Positions 6,044 to 11,548 of a stretch of DNA of 11,548 bases are shown here, in pieces. The stretch comes from Verrucomicrobiota bacterium. GTDB taxonomy: Bacteria; Verrucomicrobiota; Kiritimatiellia; B70-G9. Each line of letters opens with the position of its first letter. Positions within the stretch are counted from its first letter, which is position 1. The stretch covers positions 1 to 11,548 of the forward strand of contig QNAJ01000026.1 in NCBI GenBank assembly GCA_003641465.1. Direction: 5' to 3'. Below the pieces are notes generated by a model, which ran no database searches, had not been told where the DNA came from, and saw only the letters and a program-made list of their open reading frames with translations. The position numbers and the translations under genes were made by a program.

Positions 6044-8704
6044 TCAGTTCCCCCCCTTGTTGGCGGCTGACCGTGCGGAGCGGTCCACCGGCTCGAAGCG
6101 TAGGCGCTCGCGACTTTCGGGGTCCACATCCGCGCGTACCCGGTCACCTTCCCTTATTTTCCCCTCCAGAATCGCAGTAGCCAGTTCATCCTGGACATGG
6201 CGCTGGATAACCCGACGCAGGGGACGCGCCCCGAATGCAGGATCGTATCCCTTCTCTGCCAGCCAGTCCCTGGCGGCGTCGGTAAGTTCCAGAGTAATCT
6301 TCTTTTCTCGGAGGAACCGCCCCAGTCGTTCAATCTGGATATCTACAATCCGCTTGATCTGCTCCCGGGTAAGGCTGTGGAAGATGATGACCTCATCAAT
6401 CCGGTTGAGGAATTCGGGGCGGAAATGAGCACGCAGTTGTTCCAGAACCCTTTCCTCCATCTGCCGGTACTCGGGATCCGTACGGGTGATATTGGGGTAC
6501 CGCGCTAATGTTTCGTGGATGATCGGAGCACCGATATTGGAAGTCATGATCACAATGGTATTGGTGAAATCCACGGTATGCCCCTGCCCATCAGTAAGCC
6601 GCCCGTCATCCAGTATCTGAAGCAGGATATTGAACACGTCGGGATGAGCCTTCTCGATCTCATCGAACAACACCACCGAGTAAGGCTTGCGCCGGACGTG
6701 TTCTGTCAGGTAGCCGCCCTCTTCATATCCAACATATCCCGGCGGCGCTCCGATGAGACGGCTGACACTGTGCTTTTCCATGTATTCCGACATGTCCACG
6801 CGGATCATGGCGCGCTCATCGTCGAACAGAAACTCCGCGAGGGCACGCGCCAGCTCGGTCTTGCCTACACCAGTAGGTCCCATGAAAATGAACGAACCGA
6901 TCGGACGGTTCGGATCCTGCAGGCCGGCACGAGCACGACGCACTGCGTTGGACACCGCCCGGATGGCTTCCTCCTGCCCCACCACGCGTCGTTTCAGCCG
7001 CTCCTCCATGTGGATCAGCTTTTCCTTCTCACCCTCCATGAGCCGACTTACCGGGATCCCGGTCCATGAGGATACAACACGCGCGATATCCTCGGCGTCG
7101 ACCTCTTCCTTAAGCATCCTGCGGGTCTTCTGCAGCTCCGCCAGCTCGGAACGGGTCTGCTCAATCTGTTTCTGAATCTGGGGGATCTTGCCGTACATGA
7201 TTTCCGCCGCCCGTTCCAGATCATTACGCCGTTTGGCTTCCTCCTGTTGCATATGCAGCAGGTCCAACGCCTGTGTAAGCTCACGGATGCGGGTAATCAA
7301 CTCCTTCTCCTTCTGCCAGTGAGCTTTAAGCTCCTCACTGCGGCGCCGCAGCTCTGCCAATTCCTTCTCCAATGCCTCCAGACGCTCGCGGGAACTTTCG
7401 TCCCGCTCCTTGCGTAGCGCCTCGCGTTCTATCTCCAGCTGCATAATGCGCCGCTCTACCATGTCGATCTCGGTCGGACGGCTGTCTATTTCCATCCGCA
7501 GACGGCTGGCGGCTTCGTCAACCAGGTCAATCGCCTTGTCAGGCAGAAAGCGGTCCGTGAGATAGCGATGCGAAAGCACCGCCGCAGCGACCAGCGCAGC
7601 ATCCTGGATTCGTACGCCGTGATGGACCTCATACCGCTCGCGCAGCCCCCGCAGGATGGCGATGGTGTCCTCAACGCTCGGCTCGTCCACCAGGATCGGC
7701 TGGAATCTCCGTTCCAGCGCCGCATCCTTCTCGATATGCTTGCGGTATTCATCAACCGTCGTCGCCCCGATACACCGGAGCTGTCCGCGGGCGAGAGGCG
7801 GCTTGATCATATTGGAAGCGTCCACCGCGCCTTCAGCCCCACCCGCACCCACAAGGGTGTGCAACTCGTCAATGAAGAGAATGATGCTTCCTTCCGATTC
7901 GATGACCTGCTTTATGAAAGCCTTGAAGCGGTCCTCGAACTCGCCCCGATACTTGGCACCCGCGATCATGGCTCCCAGGTCGAGAGCGACGATGGTCTTG
8001 TCCTTCAATCCCTCCGGCACGTCTCCGGCCACAATTCTCTGAGCAAGACCTTCCACGATGGCGGTTTTACCCACACCGGGATCACCAATGAGTACCGGAT
8101 TGTTCTTGGTTCGGCGTGAAAGCACCTGAATCACCCGCCGGATCTCCTCGTCACGTCCGATGACCGGGTCCAGCTTGCCGGCACGGGCCATGGCAGTCAG
8201 GTCAGTCCCGTATTTCTGCAGAGCATCGTACTTGTCTTCCGGCGTCTGGTCGGTCACCTGCTGGGAACCACGGACCGCCTGGAGCGCCTTCAGCAGTACG
8301 TCCGGTGTCAAGCCGTGCCGCCGACAGATCTCCGCTGCCTCACCCTCACCCTGCTCCACCAGCGCCAGCAGCAGGTGCTCGGTGCTGACGAACTGGTCCT
8401 TCATACGGTGTGCAAGGTTGAAGGCCTGGTCCAACAATTGTTTCAGGCGGCGGGAAACATACACTTCCACCGCGGCCCCCTCCACACGCGGCCGGCGGCC
8501 CAAGGCCGTCTCGACTTCAGAGGCGACCGCTTCCGGAGACACACCCGCCCGGGCCAGAATGGAAGGTACAATCCCCTCCTTCTGGCGCAACAGGGCGAGC
8601 AGAACATGCTCTACGTCCACCTCGCTGTGGCCGTGCTCAGTAGCATATCGCTGCGCCTCCTGCAGCGCCTCCTGGGCCCTGATTGTCAGTCTGTCCATCT
8701 GCAT
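6044..8704 (-). CDS. clpB: ATP-dependent disaggregase ClpB
   Basis: Hexameric AAA+ chaperone (Hsp100) that threads aggregated proteins through its pore, normally with DnaK; cytoplasmic. The product is 886 aa, slightly longer than the usual ~860. Domains in order: N-terminal Clp-N repeats (about 5-150), AAA1 with Walker A GDPGVGKT (207-214), pore loop KYRG (251-254) and Walker B ILFIDE (275-280), the coiled-coil M domain that distinguishes ClpB from ClpA/ClpC (about 400-530, from RMEIDSRPTEIDMVERRIM), then AAA2 with Walker A GPTGVGKT (609-616), pore loop GYVG (656-659), Walker B VVLFDE (677-682) and sensor-2 GARPLRR (825-831). AAA1 has the slightly unusual IKPPLARGQL (300-309). The ATG at 8704 has AAGGA 7 nt upstream; a TTG at 8737 would only add 11 non-family residues and would put the candidate -10 inside the gene. 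The last codons contain seven consecutive G. Confidence 0.97.
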   Translation of the reverse strand: MQMDRLTIRAQEALQEAQRYATEHGHSEVDVEHVLLALLRQKEGIVPSILARAGVSPEAVASEVETALGRRPRVEGAAVEVYVSRRLKQLLDQAFNLAHRMKDQFVSTEHLLLALVEQGEGEAAEICRRHGLTPDVLLKALQAVRGSQQVTDQTPEDKYDALQKYGTDLTAMARAGKLDPVIGRDEEIRRVIQVLSRRTKNNPVLIGDPGVGKTAIVEGLAQRIVAGDVPEGLKDKTIVALDLGAMIAGAKYRGEFEDRFKAFIKQVIESEGSIILFIDELHTLVGAGGAEGAVDASNMIKPPLARGQLRCIGATTVDEYRKHIEKDAALERRFQPILVDEPSVEDTIAILRGLRERYEVHHGVRIQDAALVAAAVLSHRYLTDRFLPDKAIDLVDEAASRLRMEIDSRPTEIDMVERRIMQLEIEREALRKERDESSRERLEALEKELAELRRRSEELKAHWQKEKELITRIRELTQALDLLHMQQEEAKRRNDLERAAEIMYGKIPQIQKQIEQTRSELAELQKTRRMLKEEVDAEDIARVVSSWTGIPVSRLMEGEKEKLIHMEERLKRRVVGQEEAIRAVSNAVRRARAGLQDPNRPIGSFIFMGPTGVGKTELARALAEFLFDDERAMIRVDMSEYMEKHSVSRLIGAPPGYVGYEEGGYLTEHVRRKPYSVVLFDEIEKAHPDVFNILLQILDDGRLTDGQGHTVDFTNTIVIMTSNIGAPIIHETLARYPNITRTDPEYRQMEERVLEQLRAHFRPEFLNRIDEVIIFHSLTREQIKRIVDIQIERLGRFLREKKITLELTDAARDWLAEKGYDPAFGARPLRRVIQRHVQDELATAILEGKIREGDRVRADVDPESRERLRFEPVDRSARSAANKGGN

Positions 8705-8736
8705 AATGCGTTCCTTCAGCTCCTTTGTGCCGTACA

Positions 8737-8764
8737 ACTATATCCACCAACAGCCCGGACACAA
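8737..8764 (-). promoter_or_regulatory. Candidate promoter for clpB
   Basis: On the minus strand TTGTGT (8764-8759) and TATAGT (8742-8737) are separated by 16 nt; the -10 matches the sigma70 consensus at 5 of 6 positions and the -35 at 3 of 6. Transcription would begin about 25 nt before the clpB ATG. No CIRCE element (long inverted repeat of the HrcA type) and no convincing sigma32 -35/-10 pair were seen in the 108-bp spacer. By-eye call only. Confidence 0.35.
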
Positions 8765-8775
8765 GGCGACCGCCT
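8764..8775. repeat. 12-bp inverted repeat beside the clpB promoter
   Basis: AGGCG-AC-CGCCT on the plus strand: perfect 5-bp arms around a 2-bp centre. It touches the upstream edge of the candidate clpB -35. The position suits a regulator binding site, but arms this short in GC-rich DNA are common by chance. Confidence 0.2.
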
Positions 8776-8788
8776 CAAGTGCGGGCGG

Positions 8789-8812
8789 CGGCGCAGCACG
8801 TTACGCGCGCCG
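8789..8812 (-). terminator. GC-rich hairpin directly after lpxD
   Basis: The arms CGGCGC and GCGCCG (minus strand, 8812-8807 and 8794-8789) form a 6-bp all-GC stem around a 12-nt loop, starting at the base after the lpxD stop. No T run follows, so it may only weaken readthrough or protect the 3' end of the bamA-skp-lpxD message. It marks the probable boundary between that operon and clpB. Confidence 0.3.
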
Positions 8813-9868
8813 TCACGATCCTCCCGATCGACGCTCCAGTTCGGCCAGGCGGCTCTCCAGCCGGGATATCCTTTCCCGCAGTTCCGGGAGTCTGTGGACA
8901 AGCGCCTGAATCCGGGTCGCTTTCTCGTGCGGCGCGGCGGGATAACCCGATACGAACGTCCCCGGCGGTACGTCCTTGGTAACCCCGGCTTGTCCGCCGA
9001 CGATCGCGCCTTCACCTACCGTAAGATGTCCGGAGATCCCGGCCTGTCCCGCCAGGATCGCCCGGGACCCGATGACACTGCTGCCGGCGATACCGGCCTG
9101 AGCCACGATTACCGCATGGTCGCCGATCAGGACGTTGTGCGCTATCTGGACCAGATTGTCTATTTTTACTCCATTGCCGATCCGCGTCGCCCCGTAGCGT
9201 GCCCGGTCCACGGTGACATTCGCCCCGATCTCGACGTCATTGCCGATAATCACGATCCCGGTCTGGGGGATCTTGTGACGCACTCCCTTCTCATCCACGC
9301 GGTAGCCGAATCCGTCGCTCCCGATCACTGTACCGTTGTGAATAATGACCCGGTCTCCGATACGTACCCACTCGCGGATCGACACGTGGGGGTAGAAGCG
9401 GCATGCTTTACCCACCACCACCCCACGTCCTACGTATCCGAACGCCATGATCGCCGTGTTGTCCCCGATCCGCGCACCCGACTCAATCACCACGTATGGC
9501 CCGATGGACACATTCTCTCCCAGGACGGCGTCCGGGGCGATCAGGGCAGTGGAATGAACACCCGGCTCCGGAACTGTTGCCGGAGGAGCAAAGATCTCCG
9601 CCAGACGGCTGAACGCGGCTTCCGGGTCCTGCACCCGTATCAGTGTCGCCGGACATTCGCCCTTCCAGTCGCTGGGTACCAGTACGACCGAGGCTCGGGT
9701 CCCGGCGGCATACTTTACATATCGCCTCCCGGCGATGAAGCTCGCCTCGCCGGGGGAGGCCTCGCGGATACCGGCTACTCCCCGCACCACCACCGAGGGG
9801 TCGCCGTCGACCTCACCTCCCACCTTCTCCGCGATCTCTGCGGCCGTAAGCGCCGGTTGACCGGACAT
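8813..9868 (-). CDS. lpxD: UDP-3-O-acylglucosamine N-acyltransferase LpxD
   Basis: Adds the second hydroxy-acyl chain (from acyl-ACP) to UDP-3-O-acyl-glucosamine, the third step of lipid A synthesis; cytoplasmic trimer. The product is 351 aa, normal for LpxD. Visible: N-terminal uridine-binding domain (about 1-100, ending before VHSTALIAPDAVLG), then a left-handed beta-helix of hexapeptide repeats (about 104-305: IGPYVVI, IGDNTAI, IGSDGFGYR, IGNDVEIGANVTVDRA, IGDHAVI, VGEGAIV). The catalytic histidine is H244 in VQIAHNVLIG, and the IGSDGFGY segment lies at 182-189. A C-terminal helix (about 328-345) has coiled-coil character. The start ATG at 9868 shares one base with the skp stop (TGATG); an in-frame GTG three bases upstream is an alternative. 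AAGGGA in the end of skp serves as ribosome site. The gene after it is clpB, not another lipid A gene such as fabZ or lpxA. Confidence 0.97.
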   Translation of the reverse strand: MSGQPALTAAEIAEKVGGEVDGDPSVVVRGVAGIREASPGEASFIAGRRYVKYAAGTRASVVLVPSDWKGECPATLIRVQDPEAAFSRLAEIFAPPATVPEPGVHSTALIAPDAVLGENVSIGPYVVIESGARIGDNTAIMAFGYVGRGVVVGKACRFYPHVSIREWVRIGDRVIIHNGTVIGSDGFGYRVDEKGVRHKIPQTGIVIIGNDVEIGANVTVDRARYGATRIGNGVKIDNLVQIAHNVLIGDHAVIVAQAGIAGSSVIGSRAILAGQAGISGHLTVGEGAIVGGQAGVTKDVPPGTFVSGYPAAPHEKATRIQALVHRLPELRERISRLESRLAELERRSGGS

Positions 9869-10446
9869 CACTCGCTTCCCTTGTTCAGAATCTCGATAAC
9901 CTCGTCAGTAATGTCCACCGAACGATCCACATACAGCACCACCGGAACCCCGTTCATGCTGTCGCCGGAATAGTCCAGAACCGCTGAGAACCCCTGGGTG
10001 CGTGCATATTCCTCGACCGCCTCCCGTATCTGGTCCACGATCCGATTCCGCATCCTCCGTCCCTGGTCGGTAAGCTGTTTCTGCCGGGTCTGCTCGAACT
10101 CGCGCAGATTGCTTTCTTCCTCCCGGATCTGTACCAGGAGCTTCTCGGCCTCATCCTGCTTCGCCTTGCGCGCCTCCGCGCTGAGACTGGTATCCTGCGC
10201 AGCGGTGCGGGCCCGGTTGAACTCCTCCCGCAGATCCTTGAGCTTCTGAACCAGCCTATCGCGTTCCTCGGTAAACTTGTCAGCCTGCTCCTTGAGCTGG
10301 GCGTCGGCAAGTTTGGTGCGGTAGTACTCGCTGAAGACCCGATCCATGTCCACGAAAGCCAATGACAGGCCCGCCGCCTGCGCAGCGGACACTATTCCGA
10401 CCATTAACATCCCGACCAGCCATATCTGCCTGTTCTGAGTCCTCAT
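9868..10446 (-). CDS. skp: Periplasmic chaperone Skp/OmpH family
   Basis: Periplasmic holdase that keeps outer-membrane proteins soluble on the way to the BAM complex. The product is 192 aa. A signal peptide is clear: MRTQNR, a hydrophobic core IWLVGMLMVGIV (8-19), and an A-Q-A cleavage site (22-24). The mature part has the OmpH layout: an N-terminal strand LAFVDMDRVFSEY (29-41), a long charged coiled-coil hairpin (about 42-150, rich in K, E, R and Q) and a C-terminal section GFSAVLDYSGDSMNGVPVVLYVDRSVDITDEVIEILN (152-188) that closes the trimer core. The ATG at 10446 is preferred because AGGAGG (10452-10457) lies 5 nt upstream; the adjacent ATG at 10449 is only 2 nt from it, and further upstream starts add residues before the signal peptide. 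It lies 26 nt after bamA and overlaps lpxD by one base. The bamA-skp-lpxD order is widespread in Gram-negatives. Confidence 0.95.
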   Translation of the reverse strand: MRTQNRQIWLVGMLMVGIVSAAQAAGLSLAFVDMDRVFSEYYRTKLADAQLKEQADKFTEERDRLVQKLKDLREEFNRARTAAQDTSLSAEARKAKQDEAEKLLVQIREEESNLREFEQTRQKQLTDQGRRMRNRIVDQIREAVEEYARTQGFSAVLDYSGDSMNGVPVVLYVDRSVDITDEVIEILNKGSE

Positions 10447-10472
10447 CATCGCCTCCTTTTCCATCGCGTGGT

Positions 10473-11548
10473 TCAATAACTGTAACCTAGCACGAAACTG
10501 AGACGGCCGGAAGGTTGATCGTTGAACTCATCGGTCTCGATCGGCCAGGCATAGTCCAGCCGCAGCGGAAACCGGGGCAGATCCAACCGTACGCCTATGC
10601 CGAAGCTCGTGTTCAGGTCGGTGTCCATTTCATAGGCGTCCGGCCAGACCATTCCGGCATCATAGAAAACCGCCAGGCGCAGCTTCTCCGCCACGGGGAC
10701 CGCGTATTCGAAACTCACGAACGCCGCAGTCTTACCACCGACAGGCTCGCCCGATTCGTCCTTCGGGCCTACATCGCGGTATCGGAACCCGCGAACCGTA
10801 TGCGCCCCGCCGAGGAACAAACGATCAAAGATCGGCACCCTCTCCGAATCGCCGTATTCCTCCACCACCGCAGCCCTGCCGCGGATGCTGAAAACGTGAT
10901 CGAACCAGAGTGGAAAGTACTGGGCGGTCCTGATCCGCAGTTCGTACAGGTCCGTATCACCGGCCAGGGGACCGCCCGCAACAGTTGCACTCAATCTGGT
11001 GCGGTTTCCCCGGGTGGGAACAAAAACCCGGTCACGCGTATCCCTGAGCAGAGAAAAAGTCAGCGCGCTCTTGGTTCTCCGCCCTTCTTCCTGCTTGATC
11101 AGTTCGGAAGCGTCGGCAGCCACGTCGTACACCCGGATCTCTTCCAGTGAATATTCCACGCCCGCCCGGAAAACGGAACCTACCGCCCAGGTCAGCCCCA
11201 GACTTCCTCCGGTATTCCTCTGATCGTAGTCGTCACTCAGGAACCGGCGGTCGTGGCGGAAGAAATCCAGCGAAAGCGCCAGGCGCCGATCAAGAAACCA
11301 CGGCTCAATGAACGAAACCTCCACGTCGTTGCGTTTTGATCCCACCTGAATCCGCAACTTGAGCTTCTGCCCCCCACCGGTGAAATACGGCCAACCGAAA
11401 ATGTCGAAATTCCCCTGGGAAAGTTCCACGAATCCGACCAGCTTATCCACACTGGAAAAGCCCGCCCCCAACATGAGCTGTCCGGTCTCCTGCTCCTCCA
11501 CCTGAAAGGTCAGATCATACTCATCCTCCTTCTCGGTGGGCGTGGGAT
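10473..11548 (-). CDS. bamA: Outer-membrane protein assembly factor BamA, C-terminal part (5' end beyond window)
   Basis: Omp85-family protein that folds beta-barrel proteins into the outer membrane. Only the last 357 residues are in the window: the end of the final POTRA domain (YDLTFQVEEQETGQLMLGAG, starting about 10 residues in) and the beta-barrel. Visible: SSVDKLVGFVELSQGNFDIF, then GGGQKLKLR near residues 57-65, the lid-loop motif VRGFRYRDVGP (about 251-261), FVSFEYAVPV, and the C-terminal beta-signal strand LSFVLGYSY ending in an aromatic residue. The frame is open to the window edge with no stop. The GTG at 11501 is in-frame but internal, because the preceding residues continue the POTRA fold. 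The signal peptide and POTRA1-4 should lie beyond 11548. Skp follows after 26 nt. TamA is an alternative Omp85 member, but the Skp-LpxD neighbourhood and the sequence favour BamA. Confidence 0.96.
   Translation of the reverse strand, partial: PTPTEKEDEYDLTFQVEEQETGQLMLGAGFSSVDKLVGFVELSQGNFDIFGWPYFTGGGQKLKLRIQVGSKRNDVEVSFIEPWFLDRRLALSLDFFRHDRRFLSDDYDQRNTGGSLGLTWAVGSVFRAGVEYSLEEIRVYDVAADASELIKQEEGRRTKSALTFSLLRDTRDRVFVPTRGNRTRLSATVAGGPLAGDTDLYELRIRTAQYFPLWFDHVFSIRGRAAVVEEYGDSERVPIFDRLFLGGAHTVRGFRYRDVGPKDESGEPVGGKTAAFVSFEYAVPVAEKLRLAVFYDAGMVWPDAYEMDTDLNTSFGIGVRLDLPRFPLRLDYAWPIETDEFNDQPSGRLSFVLGYSY

Noticed and set aside
5745..6428. Plus-strand open frame of 227 codons spanning the nuclease gene, micro-ORF and clpB end
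   Set aside because: It is composed of antisense readings of three minus-strand frames; its arginine/serine-rich composition is typical of shadow frames.
8705..8737. TTG start for clpB at 8737
   Set aside because: The 11 added residues are not typical of ClpB, and the ATG at 8704 has a well-spaced AAGGA.
8705..8812. HrcA CIRCE element or sigma32 promoter upstream of clpB
   Set aside because: No long 9-bp-arm inverted repeat is present; a CTTGAG hexamer occurs but is not followed by a convincing CCCCAT-like -10.
8315..9973. Plus-strand open frame of 552 codons opposite clpB and lpxD
   Set aside because: It is antisense to two clearly conserved genes, has low-complexity composition rich in R, G, H and D with no recognisable domain, and reflects GC-rich codon bias leaving the opposite strand open.
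1..11548. tRNA genes, CRISPR arrays, insertion sequences, toxin-antitoxin or defence genes
   Set aside because: None seen: coding density is near complete with conserved housekeeping genes, and the short spacers (about 110 bp at most) contain no cloverleaf, spaced direct repeats or terminal inverted repeats.

Overview
The window is a dense, fully collinear block of housekeeping genes. Every gene I can support reads on the minus strand, so transcription runs from high to low coordinates. It suggests a Gram-negative (LPS-bearing) bacterium of moderately high GC. The outer-membrane set (BamA, Skp/OmpH, LpxD) shows an outer membrane. The AlaRS signature around SGKHNDLEEVG...YHHTFFEMLGNWSFGDY and the start of the BamA barrel (NFDIFGWPYFTGGGQKLKLR) resemble what I associate with the PVC superphylum (Kiritimatiellota, Lentisphaerota or Verrucomicrobiota relatives). 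That placement is an inference from family memory, not a computed phylogeny.

Layout in the direction of transcription: (1) 11548-8813 is an envelope-biogenesis operon: bamA (3' part only; it runs off the window), skp/ompH and lpxD, with a 26-nt gap and then a one-base stop/start overlap. (2) 8812-8705 is a 108-bp spacer with a GC-rich hairpin, a short inverted repeat and a plausible sigma70-type promoter. (3) 8704-5445 holds clpB (886-aa disaggregase), a 24-codon membrane micro-ORF whose ATG directly follows the clpB stop, and a bifunctional-nuclease (DUF151) gene. (4) 5444-5335 is a 110-bp spacer with a palindrome and a second plausible promoter. (5) 5334-1 is a tight run of galE, cinA, thpR, recA and the 5' 463 codons of alaS. 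Its junctions are a 4-base overlap, a 4-base gap, a 2-base gap and a 68-base gap.

How the genes fit together: BamA, Skp and LpxD insert outer-membrane proteins, chaperone them in the periplasm and make lipid A. ClpB rescues aggregated proteins. GalE supplies UDP-galactose for surface polysaccharide. CinA (nicotinamide nucleotide repair), ThpR (RNA 2',3'-cyclic phosphodiesterase), RecA and AlaRS form a housekeeping cluster in which cinA, thpR, recA and alaS recur as neighbours in many bacteria. No recX lies between recA and alaS.

I see no mobile element, CRISPR array, tRNA, rRNA or defence system, and no strong evidence of a new biological system. The observation most worth a second look is the unannotated 24-aa membrane micro-ORF between clpB and the nuclease gene. 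Next are the unusual recA-alaS junction and the lpxD-to-clpB arrangement. No stretch of more than 300 bases lacks a gene.
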